Source of the DNA: Arthrobacter sp. QXT-31
Lineage (GTDB): Bacteria > Actinomycetota > Actinomycetes > Actinomycetales > Micrococcaceae
Assembly (NCBI RefSeq): GCF_001969265.1
Contig: NZ_CP019304.1
Span: 1,612,001-1,676,000, forward strand
Direction of reading: 5' to 3'
DNA length: 64,000 nt
The notes beneath the pieces are model-generated. The model searched no databases. It worked only from the letters and a program-made list of their open reading frames with translations, and was not told the DNA's origin. A program made the translations under genes and the position numbers. Shown here one piece after another: positions 45,920 through 55,209 of the stretch. The number at the start of each line of letters is the position of its first letter. Positions within the stretch are counted from its first letter, which is position 1.

Positions 45920-46678
45920 ATGTCCTACTCGCTCCAGCTGTACACCCTCCGCAACCAGATCCAGGCGGACCTGAGCGGCACCATCCGGAAGGTGGCGGAG
46001 ATCGGCTTCACGCAGGTGGAGCCCTACAACTTCGTGGCCACAGCCCAGGAGTTGGGCGCCGCCCTGAAGGACAACGGACTCACCGCCCCGTCCGGCCACG
46101 CTCCGCTGCTCAGCCAGGACCAGGACGAAATCTTCGCCGCCGCCAAGGAGCTCGGCATCAGCACCGTCATCGAGCCGTACATCACGGCTGAGCACTGGCA
46201 GGACGCGGAGGCCATCCAGGCCACCGCGGCCAAGCTCAACGCCGCCGCCAGGAAGGGCGCCGAATACGGCATCCGCGTGGGGTACCACAACCACGCCTGG
46301 GAGCTGGAGTCCAGCATCGAGGGCCAAACCGCGCTGGAGTACTTCGAAGGGCTGCTGGACCCCGAACTGGTCCTGGAAGTGGACACCTTCTGGGCTGCCG
46401 TGGGCGGCCAGGACCCGGTGGACATCCTGACCAGACTGGGTGACCGGGTGAAGTTCATCCACATCAAGGACGGCCCCCTGACCACGGACACCAAGGCACA
46501 GCAGCCTGCCGGCCAGGGCAAGATCCCGGTGCGGGACGTCATCAACGCCGCCAGGTCGCTGGAAGTCGGCGTCGTGGAATTCGACGACTACTCCGGGGAT
46601 ATCTTCGATGGCATCACCCAGTCGCTGAACTTCCTGAACTCCGGCTCCGCCAAGGCCACTGAACGGGCCCAGGCATGA
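45920..46678 (+). CDS. Sugar-phosphate isomerase/epimerase-like TIM barrel, short form
   Basis: 252 residues of the same superfamily as the gene at 44768 but a different branch (SYSLQLYTLRNQIQADLSGTIRKVAEIGFTQVEPYNF). Metal-ligand blocks: RVGYHNHAWELE, LVLEVDTFWAAVGG, VKFIHIKDG and VGVVEFDDYSGD. The LQLYTLR opening is shared with the Tat-exported barrel at 24.3 kb. Follows the previous gene after 150 bases and its stop overlaps the next ATG (ATGA). Probably works with that oxidoreductase on one substrate. Confidence 0.9.
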   Translation: MSYSLQLYTLRNQIQADLSGTIRKVAEIGFTQVEPYNFVATAQELGAALKDNGLTAPSGHAPLLSQDQDEIFAAAKELGISTVIEPYITAEHWQDAEAIQATAAKLNAAARKGAEYGIRVGYHNHAWELESSIEGQTALEYFEGLLDPELVLEVDTFWAAVGGQDPVDILTRLGDRVKFIHIKDGPLTTDTKAQQPAGQGKIPVRDVINAARSLEVGVVEFDDYSGDIFDGITQSLNFLNSGSAKATERAQA

Positions 46679-47805
46679 GCGCCCCCGCATCCACGCCGTC
46701 TTCCCGCCGGGGTCCGGTCGGCGTCGGCCTCATCGGAGCCGGCAACATCAGCAAGCAGTACCTGGACAACCTGACCGTCTTCCCGGACCTGAAAGTCCAC
46801 GTCATCGCCGACCTCTTCGAGGAGGCTGCCGAGGCCCGCGCCAAGGAATACGGCATTCCCGAGTGGGGCGGCGTGGACGCCGCACTGAACCATCCCGACG
46901 TCGAAATCATCGTCAACCTGACCATCCCGGCCGCACACGTGGAGGTCGCCACCGCCGCCGTCCGCGCCGGCAAGCACGTCTGGACCGAGAAGCCCTTCTC
47001 GCTGGACCGCGAATCGGGACTGGGGCTGCTGAAGACTGCCGACGCCGCCGGCATCCGCCTCGGCACGGCGCCGGACACCTTCCTCGGCGCCGGACTCCAG
47101 ACCGCCCGCCGGCTCATCGAACGCGGCGACATCGGCACCCCGCTCACCGCCATGACCACGTTCCAGACCCCCGGCCCGGAGTCCTGGCACCCGAACCCGG
47201 CGTTCCTGTTCCAGTACGGCGCCGGGCCGCTGTTCGACATGGGACCGTACTACCTCACCACGCTCATTCAGACGTTCGGCTCGATCCGCAAGGTGGCCGC
47301 CATCGGCTCCAAGGCCAAAGAGGTCCGCATCATCGGCTCCGGCCCGAAGGCGGGCGAGGAATTCACCGTGGACGTCCCCACCCACGTCTCCGCGATGGCC
47401 CAATTCGAAGGCGGCCAGTCCTCGCACAGCGTCTTCTCGTTCGAATCACCCCGCCAGCGGATGGGCTTCGTGGAGATCACCGGTACCGAGGCCACCATCT
47501 CGCTCCCGGATCCCAACTACTTCGACGGCGACATCAAGCTCTGGCGCGCCGGCGATGAGGACTGGACGGTCATCCCCGCCACCGGACCGGCCAACGGCCG
47601 CGGCATGGGGGTCCTGGACATGGCCCGCTCCATCCGCGGCGGCGTTCCGCACCGCGCCACCGGCAACCTCGCCTACCACGTCCTGGACACGATGGTCTCG
47701 ATCGCTGAGTCCATCGAGTCCGGAACATTCGTCGACGTCGAAAGCTCCGCGCCCGCGTCCGCGGCCCTCCCCGAGGACTGGAACCCCACAGCGCCCACCG
47801 TCTAG
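46675..47805 (+). CDS. Gfo/Idh/MocA-family oxidoreductase, coupled to the short TIM barrel
   Basis: 376 residues. Rossmann motif VGVGLIGAGNISKQYLDNL, EKP motif VWTEKPFSLDRESG, and the active-site region GAGPLFDMGPYYLTTLIQTFG. The ATG overlaps the preceding stop, so translation is coupled. It differs from the genes at 22.2 and 43.6 kb in having DMGPYYL in place of the [16 protein letters not shown] type, implying a distinct substrate. Last gene of the four-gene catabolic run; converges on the glycosyltransferase gene. Confidence 0.9.
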   Translation: MSAPASTPSSRRGPVGVGLIGAGNISKQYLDNLTVFPDLKVHVIADLFEEAAEARAKEYGIPEWGGVDAALNHPDVEIIVNLTIPAAHVEVATAAVRAGKHVWTEKPFSLDRESGLGLLKTADAAGIRLGTAPDTFLGAGLQTARRLIERGDIGTPLTAMTTFQTPGPESWHPNPAFLFQYGAGPLFDMGPYYLTTLIQTFGSIRKVAAIGSKAKEVRIIGSGPKAGEEFTVDVPTHVSAMAQFEGGQSSHSVFSFESPRQRMGFVEITGTEATISLPDPNYFDGDIKLWRAGDEDWTVIPATGPANGRGMGVLDMARSIRGGVPHRATGNLAYHVLDTMVSIAESIESGTFVDVESSAPASAALPEDWNPTAPTV

Positions 47806-47823
47806 AAGGCCTCGGAAACGCTC

Positions 47824-48846
47824 CTACCGCGCCTGCCCGCCGAGAATCCGCTCATAAAGGGCCAGATGGTCGGCCACCATGCGGGCCGAACTGAAGCGCT
47901 CTTCCGCCGCGGCCCGGCAGGCCTGGCGGCTGAGGCCGCCAGCCTCGGCGGCAAACGCCGCCAGCTGGTCGACGCCGCCCAGGTATCCCGTGACGCCGTG
48001 CTCCACGATTTCCGGGGCAGCACCCGCGGGCGTTCCCACCACGGGTGTCCCGGTGGCCAGTGCCTCGATCATCACGAGGCCGAAGGGTTCGGGCCACTGG
48101 ATCGGATTCAGGAAGGCGATGGCGCCGCCCACCAGCTCGTATTTTTCGGCGTCGGACAGCTGTCCCATGAACTCGACGTCCGGTCCGAGCGCCGGCCGGA
48201 TGACGTCGTCGAAATAGCCCTGTTCCGCGGGTCCCTGGATCCGGGCACTGGCCCGCAGCGGGATCCCTGCCGCCCGCGCAATGTGGATCGATTCGAGGAT
48301 GCCCTTGTCCGGGGACAGCCGCCCGACGAAACACAGGTAGCCGCCCGTTCCCTTGCCGACGGGAACGGACGCCACATCCATGCCGTGGTGGATCACCCGC
48401 ACCACCGGCACCTCCGGCGACCGGCTGACCTGGTCATGGGAAATGGCGATAATTCCGGTGGTCTTCCCGATGGCACGGTACAGGTCCGCGGCCTGCCGGG
48501 CCAGGCGGATGTGGATCGTGGTAACCACCGGGATTCCGGCCGGCCGATGGGCGTACAGGGGGCCACTCAGGGTGTGGTCATGAATGATGTCGACGCCGGT
48601 CATGCCGTCGTAGGCCCGAATGATGTGGCTCAGTTCAGACAGTGCGAGGCCCAGGTCGGCCGGTTCGGAGGGGCGCATCCGCGGGGCAAGGGGAACGGGG
48701 CAGGTGCTGTCGGAAGGGGCGGCCAGCAGGACGTCATGCCCTGCCGCCGCGAACCCGCGCGCAAGACTGTCCACCACCCGTTCTGTGCCGCCGTACCCCG
48801 GCGGCGGAACCGGGATCCACGGAGCCGATATCAGTCCAATGCGCAT
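47824..48846 (-). CDS. Family-4 glycosyltransferase (GT-B)
   Basis: 340 residues. The N-terminus MRIGLISAPWIPVPPPGYGGTERVVDSLARGFAAAGHDV is typical of GT4. The C-terminal domain has GYLCFVGRLSPDKGI, then FLNPIQWPEPFGLVMIEALATGTPVVG, with the E-x7-E donor-sugar motif, and GAAPEIVEHGVTGYL. Start at 48846 is preferred over the ATG six bases upstream because GGGAG then has proper spacing. Donor and acceptor unknown; likely cell-envelope or compatible-solute glycosylation. No other glycan genes adjoin it. Confidence 0.88.
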   Translation of the reverse strand: MRIGLISAPWIPVPPPGYGGTERVVDSLARGFAAAGHDVLLAAPSDSTCPVPLAPRMRPSEPADLGLALSELSHIIRAYDGMTGVDIIHDHTLSGPLYAHRPAGIPVVTTIHIRLARQAADLYRAIGKTTGIIAISHDQVSRSPEVPVVRVIHHGMDVASVPVGKGTGGYLCFVGRLSPDKGILESIHIARAAGIPLRASARIQGPAEQGYFDDVIRPALGPDVEFMGQLSDAEKYELVGGAIAFLNPIQWPEPFGLVMIEALATGTPVVGTPAGAAPEIVEHGVTGYLGGVDQLAAFAAEAGGLSRQACRAAAEERFSSARMVADHLALYERILGGQAR

Positions 48847-49025
48847 TGTCATCTCCCGCAGATCTGTGGCGTGCCCGCCGGGAGTTAGTCCAAACACTAT
48901 GGCGGGCCCTCCCTCCGGACAAGGGCTACGTGAAATCCGGCTCCCAGATGGCAGTATCCAGCGAAGTGACCAAAGCAACTGTCCGGGACAGGAATGCCGG
49001 GGAAGCCGCGGAAGTTGTCGCAGGC

Positions 49026-49745
49026 ATGAAGATTGAGATCTGGTCAGACGTTGCCTGCCCGTGGTGCTACATCGGCAAGCGCCGGTTTGAGACCGCCCTT
49101 GCCGAGTTCCCGCACCGCGACCAGGTGGAGGTGCAGTGGCGCAGCTATCAGCTGGACCCGACCGTGCCCGAGCACTACGACGGCACCGAACTCGATTACC
49201 TCAGCAAGCGCAAGGGCCTGGCCCCGGACCAGGTCACACAGATGTTCGACCATGTAGCAGCCCAGGCCAAAGGTGAGGGTCTGAACTACCGGTTCGACGC
49301 CGTCGTGGTTGCCAACAGCTTTACCGCCCACCGGCTGATCCACCTGGCCGCCGCCCACGGCAAGCAGGACGCCGCGAAGGAACGCCTGCTCAGCGACCAC
49401 TTCGAACACGGCAAGGACATCGGCAGCCGCGAGTACCTGACGTCGCTCGGCGCGGACCTGGGCCTGGACTCCGGCGAAATCAGCGAGCTGTTCAGCACGG
49501 ATAAATACGCCGACGACGTCCGCCGCGACTTCGCCGAGGCCCGTGCCCTGGGCATCAGCGGCGTTCCCTTCTTCGTGATCGACCGCAAGTACGGACTGTC
49601 CGGAGCGCAGCCGGCGGCTACATTCAGCATGGCGCTGGAGCAGGCGTGGCAGGAAGCGCACCCGCTGGTGATGGTGGGCTCGGACAGATCCGGCAACGTG
49701 GCGGGAGACGCCGAGGCCTGCGGCCCGGACGGCTGCCCCGTCTGA
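49026..49745 (+). CDS. DsbA-family / FrnE-like thiol oxidoreductase
   Basis: 239 residues. Thioredoxin fold with helical insertion, CPWC active site at residues 11-14 (IWSDVACPWCYIGKRRFE), the DsbA-type middle SFTAHRLIHLAAAHGKQDAAKERLLSDHFEHGKDI, and cis-Pro region GVPFFVIDRKYGLSGAQP. FrnE-type proteins act in the cytoplasm as thiol oxidoreductases or isomerases; no signal is present. The C-terminus has an extra Cys pair (ACGPDGCPV). An upstream in-frame ATG at about 48948 is possible but lies outside homology. Confidence 0.9.
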   Translation: MKIEIWSDVACPWCYIGKRRFETALAEFPHRDQVEVQWRSYQLDPTVPEHYDGTELDYLSKRKGLAPDQVTQMFDHVAAQAKGEGLNYRFDAVVVANSFTAHRLIHLAAAHGKQDAAKERLLSDHFEHGKDIGSREYLTSLGADLGLDSGEISELFSTDKYADDVRRDFAEARALGISGVPFFVIDRKYGLSGAQPAATFSMALEQAWQEAHPLVMVGSDRSGNVAGDAEACGPDGCPV

Positions 49746-49810
49746 ACCGGCAGGATTACGAACGGAAAACTCGGGAGCGGTTTAGTGACAGATCGCGGTA
49801 AGGTGTCCCC

Positions 49811-50461
49811 ATGCCCCGGATTTCGGCCCCCAGCAACGCTGCACAACGCGCCGAGACCCAGCGCCGTATCCTGAACGCCTTCGGCGAGCTTCTGTTCTCC
49901 CACGGGCTGCCCGGGCTCACCATGACGGATGTGGCCCGGCACGCTGGGGTTGGCCGCACAGCCGTCTACAACTACTACGCGGACATCGAAGAGCTCCTGA
50001 TCGCCTACGCCCTCGTGGAGACGGAGCGGTTCATGGCGGGGCTGCGCGAGTCGCTGTCCCGGCTCGACAACCCGGTGGACCGGCTGGCCCTGTACGTGCG
50101 GGCGCAGGTGGAGGACCTCAGCCGGCGCCACCTTCCGCCGGGTCCAGCCATGGGTGCCGTCCTTTCGCCGGCGTCGTTCGCCAAGCTGGCTGACCACGTG
50201 GGCGGGCTCAGCGACATGCTGCAGGACATTCTCCGCGACGGCATGGACCAGGGCTACTTCCCGGCGGCCGACCCGCTCCAGCAGGCGCAGCTGATCCACG
50301 GCACGCTCTCCTCCAGCGCCGCCCGCGGCGGCGACGACTCCGAGGACCTGGAGGAAAGGATTTCGCGCACGGTCCGCTTCATCCAACTGGGCGCCGGGGC
50401 ACGGTTCGACGACGGCGGCCGTCCCGTACGACTGCACCCGCCGGCCGCTGCGGCCGGCTAA
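49811..50461 (+). CDS. TetR-family transcriptional regulator
   Basis: 216 residues. N-terminal HTH is typical (QRRILNAFGELLFSHGLPGLTMTDVARHAGVGRTAVYNYYADIEELLIAYALVE). The C-terminal ligand domain is variable and unassigned. It follows the DsbA-like gene by 65 bases on the same strand and may regulate it. No operator recognised. Confidence 0.9.
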   Translation: MPRISAPSNAAQRAETQRRILNAFGELLFSHGLPGLTMTDVARHAGVGRTAVYNYYADIEELLIAYALVETERFMAGLRESLSRLDNPVDRLALYVRAQVEDLSRRHLPPGPAMGAVLSPASFAKLADHVGGLSDMLQDILRDGMDQGYFPAADPLQQAQLIHGTLSSSAARGGDDSEDLEERISRTVRFIQLGAGARFDDGGRPVRLHPPAAAAG

Positions 50462-50498
50462 GCGTCAGCCGTCCCCGCCCAGGATCAGCCCGCCAGGA

Positions 50499-51173
50499 TC
50501 AGGGCGTGGCGCCCTGGGTGGGCATGACCGGCCACTGCGAATCGTCGGCGACTCGCCGGCTTTCCCGCGGGCAGCTGAGCTGGCCCGGGGTCTGGTCGAC
50601 AAGCTGCGGCTTGACCAAACCGCGGTAATCACTGGTCAGGATCACATCCACGCTGGCATCCTTACGGCCGTCCTGGAAGTAGTCAGAGCCCGGGAGGTTC
50701 CGCTGGACAGTGAAGGCCGCCGACTGTCCGGCAGCACCCGAGACGATGGCCGCCACACCGCGGTACCCGGTCTCGGTGTTGGCCACATTGCCAACAACGA
50801 ACTTCCGGGCCTTGAATTCATTGGCCGCCGCCTTGGCCAGGCCGTTGCGGTTCGTGGCGTTGAGGACGTTTACCTTCACTTTGGCCGGCGGTGTGTAGTC
50901 GAAGGTTGTGGCGGGGCAGGCGGAAGAATTCTCCTGGGCCTGGATGGCGGACGGAAACTTGATCTGCCCGCTCATCACGCCCATCGCCCCCATGATCCCC
51001 GCGACAATGAGGCCCAGCAACAGCACGAGGACCACGCCGTGCAGGATCCGGCGGCGCAGCCGGCCGGGGTTTTCCGCGTTCCCGTCATCATCGACGAACG
51101 TGGCCCGGAGCTCCGGGCCCGTAATCACGCGGTGACCGTGCAGGACGGTCAGGTCCTTGGGTTTTCTAGCCAT
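50499..51173 (-). CDS. LytR C-terminal-domain membrane protein
   Basis: 224 residues. One membrane helix at about residues 42-66 (ILHGVVLVLLLGLIVAGIMGAMGVM), short cytoplasmic N-terminus with a conserved ELRATFVDDDGNAENPGRLRRR stretch, and an extracellular LytR_C domain (VKVNVLNATNRNGLAKAAANEFKARKFVVGNVAN, then IVSGAAGQSAAFTVQRNLPGSDYFQDGR). LytR_C domains go with cell-wall polymer attachment enzymes, but alone their role is unknown. Overlaps the upstream small gene by 8 bases. Confidence 0.9.
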   Translation of the reverse strand: MARKPKDLTVLHGHRVITGPELRATFVDDDGNAENPGRLRRRILHGVVLVLLLGLIVAGIMGAMGVMSGQIKFPSAIQAQENSSACPATTFDYTPPAKVKVNVLNATNRNGLAKAAANEFKARKFVVGNVANTETGYRGVAAIVSGAAGQSAAFTVQRNLPGSDYFQDGRKDASVDVILTSDYRGLVKPQLVDQTPGQLSCPRESRRVADDSQWPVMPTQGATP

Positions 51174-51465
51174 CGATCACGAGCACCCTTGCATGTATCG
51201 CGGTGCGCTGGTGGAGTGCTGTCCTCACCGCCCGGTGCAGGCCGTCCTCCAGGTATAGGGTGCCCTGGTACTGCACCACGTGGGGAAAAAGGTCGCCAAA
51301 GAACGTGGAGTCCTCGGCAAGGAGCGCTTCAAGGTCCAGGGTCCGCTTGGTGGTCACAAGTTCATCCAGCCGCACGGGACGGGGCGGAAGGGCCGCCCAG
51401 TCTTTGGGGGTACTGAAACCATGGTCGGGGTAAGGGCGTCCCTCGCCCACAGCTTTGAATATCAC
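51166..51465 (-). CDS. Conserved small actinobacterial protein upstream of the LytR_C gene
   Basis: About 99 residues from GTG 51465 (VIFKAVGEGRPYPDHGFSTPKDW); a TTG at 51495 is an alternative. The middle holds QYQGTLYLEDGLHRAVRTALHQRTAIHARVLVID, which resembles the ParB/Srx-type nucleotide-binding core (GLHR followed by A-rich helix). It has been labelled a VapB-like antitoxin in some databases, but no toxin neighbour is here. Function unknown; conservation with the LytR_C gene suggests a shared cell-envelope or growth role. Confidence 0.75.
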   Translation of the reverse strand: MIFKAVGEGRPYPDHGFSTPKDWAALPPRPVRLDELVTTKRTLDLEALLAEDSTFFGDLFPHVVQYQGTLYLEDGLHRAVRTALHQRTAIHARVLVIDG

Positions 51466-51613
51466 CCTGCAAGCGTATGCAACCGGCAGGTTCAAGGGAA
51501 TGTGGAATCAGCGTGCCGCGGGAGGTTGTGGCCAAACAGTAACTATGTGTCACATCCGGGCGGCCAACCCGGACCGGAACGGGTTCGCCGGTGCCGGCTG
51601 ACAGAATGGAAGC

Positions 51614-52543
51614 ATGACTGCACCCTCTGCGCATGCTGCCCCGCGCTTCGGCACCCACAGGCCGTCGGAACCGGCCCTGGCCCTTCTCCTGGACGTTGAC
51701 GGACCCGTTGCCAGCCCGGTCACGAGGGATGTGAAACCGGAGATCATTGCCGACCTGGTTGCGCTCGCGAAGGCCGGGGTGCCGGTCATCTTCAACACGG
51801 GACGCTCGGACACGTTTATCCGCGAGCAGGTCATGGAGCCCATGATCGCGGCCGGGATGCCGAGCGGAACCTTGATCCACGCCATCTGTGAAAAGGGCGC
51901 CGTGTGGTTCAGCTACACCTCGGCCGGTCCGGGGCCCATCCACGTGGACCACGAGCTGGCCATGCCCGCGGCCTTCGGCGATGACATCCGGCGCATGGTG
52001 GCCGAGGACTACTCGTCCCACATGTTCTTCGACGAGACCAAGCGCGCCATGGTGTCCGTGGAACAGCACATTGAAGTGCCCAACAGTGAATACCTCGCCG
52101 AGCAGAAGCTGTTTGATGCCGAGGCCCTGAAACTGATGGAGCGCCACGACCTGGGCGTCGTGCGGCTGGACCACCATGCACCCAATTCCGACGACGAGAT
52201 CGACTACCGCCTGGACCCCACGATCATTTCCACTGACATTGAGTCGGTCCAGCTGGGCAAGGACCTCGGCGCGAGCCGCGCCGTGGAGATGCTGGCGGCC
52301 CAGGGCATCACACCGCAGGCCTGGCGGACGGTCGGGGACTCCCGCACGGACTACGCCATGGCGGACTGGCTGCACCACAACGACCACGCCGTCAAACACG
52401 TCGACGTCCGCCCTGCAGACGGAGTCCCGGCCAAGCCCTACGACATTCTCACCGCCGCCGACCTGGGCCTGCCCGAAACGGTCATTCACGACGACGCCGG
52501 CGCGGCCTTCCTGTCCAGCTGGCGGCAGGCGCTGCTCGGCTAG
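51614..52543 (+). CDS. HAD-superfamily hydrolase
   Basis: 309 residues. Motif I is LLLDVDGPVASPVT (D27 and D29), motif II NTGRSD, with a Lys and the final acidic motif in the TVGDSRTDYAMADWL stretch. The layout matches HAD-IIB (Cof/sucrose-phosphatase type) phosphatases with a cap between motifs II and III. Substrate not apparent. The Stealth-type gene follows by 37 bases on the same strand, so the phosphatase could act on a phosphorylated sugar from that pathway. Confidence 0.85.
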   Translation: MTAPSAHAAPRFGTHRPSEPALALLLDVDGPVASPVTRDVKPEIIADLVALAKAGVPVIFNTGRSDTFIREQVMEPMIAAGMPSGTLIHAICEKGAVWFSYTSAGPGPIHVDHELAMPAAFGDDIRRMVAEDYSSHMFFDETKRAMVSVEQHIEVPNSEYLAEQKLFDAEALKLMERHDLGVVRLDHHAPNSDDEIDYRLDPTIISTDIESVQLGKDLGASRAVEMLAAQGITPQAWRTVGDSRTDYAMADWLHHNDHAVKHVDVRPADGVPAKPYDILTAADLGLPETVIHDDAGAAFLSSWRQALLG

Positions 52544-52580
52544 CTCCCCCTGCCCTGCACGTTTTCCGAGCAGGACTATC

Positions 52581-54218
52581 ATGCAAGTAAGACTTCACCC
52601 CCAACAGCATGGGAGAAACACCATTACCGACGTGACGGTTCAGGACGATATCTACTACGGCGCCGAGGCATCCGAGGACATACCCGTACTCGCGGAGGCA
52701 ACGTCGCCGGCGGCTGTCGCGCGCCTCAAGCACCGCCCCGACGTCATTCGCCGATCGGGCCGGTACGCGCTGATCAATGACACCCGGACGCCCTACCAGG
52801 CCATGGTGGAGGACCTGCTCTTCCTGCGGAATGTGCTGGATGGTGCCGGGCTGGATTACCTGCTGGTCCGCGGCAACAATGACCGCCCGGTGATCGCCCT
52901 TGACTGGAAGGACCGCAAGAAGCTGCGGTCCGCCCTCGTTGCCGCCTGCCGGAACGAGCCGTTCTACTCCATGACCGTGGACGCGAAGAAGAAAATGTCC
53001 GTCCTGGTCGCCGACGGCGAACTGTCCGTCAACCGGCAGGCACGTATTTTCCGGCTGTACCGCCCGCGGGTCGAGCCGGTGGGCGGCTTCGAATTCGGTG
53101 CCTCCGCCGGCGTCCAGGTTGAACTGTGGAGCTTCCTGGGCAACGAAGTGATCCTGCCCATCGAAAACTCCCTCACCCGCCGCACCATGATGGCGCACGA
53201 GGCCGTCCGCGGAACGGTTGAACGCTACGGCCACACGTGGCCCACCATCGAGAACATGTTCGCTGACCACGCGAGCGACATCAGCTTCGACATCGACATG
53301 GTTTTCTCCTGGGTGGACGGTAGCTCGCCGGAGTACATCGCCGCCCGCCGTGCCCGGCAGTCGCAAGCCGTCCTGGGCGAGGGCGACGACCACGAGGCAC
53401 GCTACCGGCAGATCAATGAGCTCAAATATGCGCTCCGGTCGGTGTACATGTTCGCGCCGTGGGTCCGCCGCATCTTCATCGCCACGGACTCCCCCGCGCC
53501 CGAGTGGCTGAGCGACCACCCGTCAGTGACCATCGTCCGCAGCGAGGAGTTCTTCGCCGACCCGTCGGTGCTGCCTACCCACAACTCGCAGGCTGTGGAG
53601 TGCCAGCTGCACCACATCGAGGGGCTCTCCGAGCACTTCCTCTACTCCAACGATGACATGTTCTTCGGGCGCCCTGTGGGCCCGGACATGTTCTTCACCC
53701 CGGGCGGCATCACCAAGTTCATCGAGGCGGAGACCCGCATCGGCCTCGGCGAGAACGATGCCGAACGCAGCGGCTTTGAGAACGCGGCCCGGGTCAACCG
53801 GAAGCTGCTCTGGAACCGCTTCGGCCGGATCACCACCCGCCACCTGGAGCACACGGCCGCCCCGCTGCGCCGGAGCCTCGTGGCGCAGATGGAGCAGGAG
53901 TTCCCGGCGGAGTTTGCAAGCACTGCCGCCAGCACGTTCCGTGCTGCGGACAACATCTCCGTCACGAACTCCTTCTACCACTACTACGCACTGCTGACCG
54001 GCCGGGCCGTGACCCAGACGGCGGCCAAGGTGCGGTATGTGGACACCACACTCCGGTCGGGGCTGAAGTACCTGCCCAAGCTGCTGAACAAGCGCAACAT
54101 GGACTTCTTCTGCCTCAATGACGGCAGCTTTCCGGAAGTTCCGGCGGAGGAACGCGCGGAGCTGGTTACCGAGTTCCTGGAAAAGTACTACCCCATTAAG
54201 GCGCCCTGGGAGAAGTAA
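52581..54218 (+). CDS. Stealth-family sugar-phosphate transferase
   Basis: 545 residues. Four Stealth regions are recognisable in order: CR1 DIDMVFSWVDGSSPEY, CR2 from INELKYALRSVYMFAPWVRRIFIATD to HFLYSNDDMFFGRP, CR3 with TTRHLEHTAAPLRRSLVAQME, and CR4 FFCLNDGSFPEVPAEERAELVTEFLEKYYP. Stealth proteins are homologues of the GlcNAc-1-phosphotransferase alpha/beta subunit; in bacteria they make hexose-1-phosphate-linked capsules or wall polymers. ATG 52581 is the likely start, as the longer upstream frame overlaps the HAD gene. A terminator follows directly. Confidence 0.92.
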   Translation: MQVRLHPQQHGRNTITDVTVQDDIYYGAEASEDIPVLAEATSPAAVARLKHRPDVIRRSGRYALINDTRTPYQAMVEDLLFLRNVLDGAGLDYLLVRGNNDRPVIALDWKDRKKLRSALVAACRNEPFYSMTVDAKKKMSVLVADGELSVNRQARIFRLYRPRVEPVGGFEFGASAGVQVELWSFLGNEVILPIENSLTRRTMMAHEAVRGTVERYGHTWPTIENMFADHASDISFDIDMVFSWVDGSSPEYIAARRARQSQAVLGEGDDHEARYRQINELKYALRSVYMFAPWVRRIFIATDSPAPEWLSDHPSVTIVRSEEFFADPSVLPTHNSQAVECQLHHIEGLSEHFLYSNDDMFFGRPVGPDMFFTPGGITKFIEAETRIGLGENDAERSGFENAARVNRKLLWNRFGRITTRHLEHTAAPLRRSLVAQMEQEFPAEFASTAASTFRAADNISVTNSFYHYYALLTGRAVTQTAAKVRYVDTTLRSGLKYLPKLLNKRNMDFFCLNDGSFPEVPAEERAELVTEFLEKYYPIKAPWEK

Positions 54219-54248
54219 AACCGGGAAAGCCGAGGCCCCTGCAATGCG

Positions 54249-54284
54249 GAAAGAACCCCGCCAGGCTACTGGCGGGGTTCTTTC
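54249..54284. terminator. Bidirectional terminator, perfect 16-bp arms
   Basis: GAAAGAACCCCGCCAG at 54249-54264 pairs perfectly with 54269-54284 around GCTA, with AAAG/CTTT ends. It separates the convergent Stealth and phosphodiesterase genes. Confidence 0.9.
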
Positions 54285-54297
54285 GTGGGTAGTGACG

Positions 54298-55209
54298 CTA
54301 CTTCCGTGTGAGGATCGGGCGTTTGGCGCCCTCGGGGATGCGGATTCCGGCTGCAGCCAGGCGGCGTTCCGTCTCCTCAGGGCTGACGTACTCGCCCACA
54401 GTCGGTGTGGAACCCAGCGGCACCACTGAATGCACCACGGTGTGCTCGTAAACGTGCACCAGGTTGAAGGCCTGACCGCCGTCGCGGCCGCGCGTGCCGC
54501 CCACCGGAACATTCAGGTCCTGGGTGTAGCACGTGGCTGAGGCCACCGACACAGGGATGCCGGCGAAGCTCGCCGTCGTGGAGTAGTGCAGGTGGCCGGC
54601 CAGGATGCTGCGCACATCCGAGTTCCGGACCACGGCGGCAAGCGACGCCTGGTCGCGTAGTTCCACCAGCACGGACAGGTCGAGCACCGACGGCACCGGC
54701 GGATGGTGCAGCGCCAGGATGGTACCGTCCGGCGTGGGGGTCTCCAGCTGCCCTGCCAGCCAGTCGAGCTGGTTGTCACTGAGTTCGCCGTGGTGGTAGC
54801 CGGGCACGGACGTGTCCAAGGTGATGACCCGAAGCCCGTTGACGTAGTAGCTGTGGTCCACGGGATCGTCGTTGCCATGCTGGCCGAAGAGCCCCGCCCG
54901 GAAGTTGGCCCGGTTGTCGTGGTTGCCCATGGCCCAGATGCCCTGCGCACCGAGATCCTGGCAGGCAGGCTCGACGATTGCGCGGAGCTTGGCGTAGGCC
55001 TCGGGATCGCCTTTGTCCGCCAGGTCGCCGGTAAAAATCACGGCTTCGGGGCGGGCACCGGACGCCTTGACCTCGTCGAAGAGCTGAATCAGGCGGGCTT
55101 CGCTGTCAACTGCGCCGTATAGGGGGTCCGGACCTCCCAACAGATGGGGGTCACTCAGGTGGAGTAGAAAATGGCGTGGCCGGGGGTGCTCGGCCTCGAT
55201 GAGCTCCAT
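54298..55209 (-). CDS. CpdA-like metallophosphoesterase (cyclic-nucleotide phosphodiesterase family)
   Basis: 303 residues. All five metallophosphoesterase motifs are visible: [37 protein letters not shown] and [10 protein letters not shown]. Class III cyclic-nucleotide phosphodiesterases (CpdA/Icc) share them, and cAMP is a likely but unproven substrate. The insert [23 protein letters not shown] fits this class. It stands alone, with a 620-base gap upstream. Confidence 0.9.
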   Translation of the reverse strand: MELIEAEHPRPRHFLLHLSDPHLLGGPDPLYGAVDSEARLIQLFDEVKASGARPEAVIFTGDLADKGDPEAYAKLRAIVEPACQDLGAQGIWAMGNHDNRANFRAGLFGQHGNDDPVDHSYYVNGLRVITLDTSVPGYHHGELSDNQLDWLAGQLETPTPDGTILALHHPPVPSVLDLSVLVELRDQASLAAVVRNSDVRSILAGHLHYSTTASFAGIPVSVASATCYTQDLNVPVGGTRGRDGGQAFNLVHVYEHTVVHSVVPLGSTPTVGEYVSPEETERRLAAAGIRIPEGAKRPILTRK

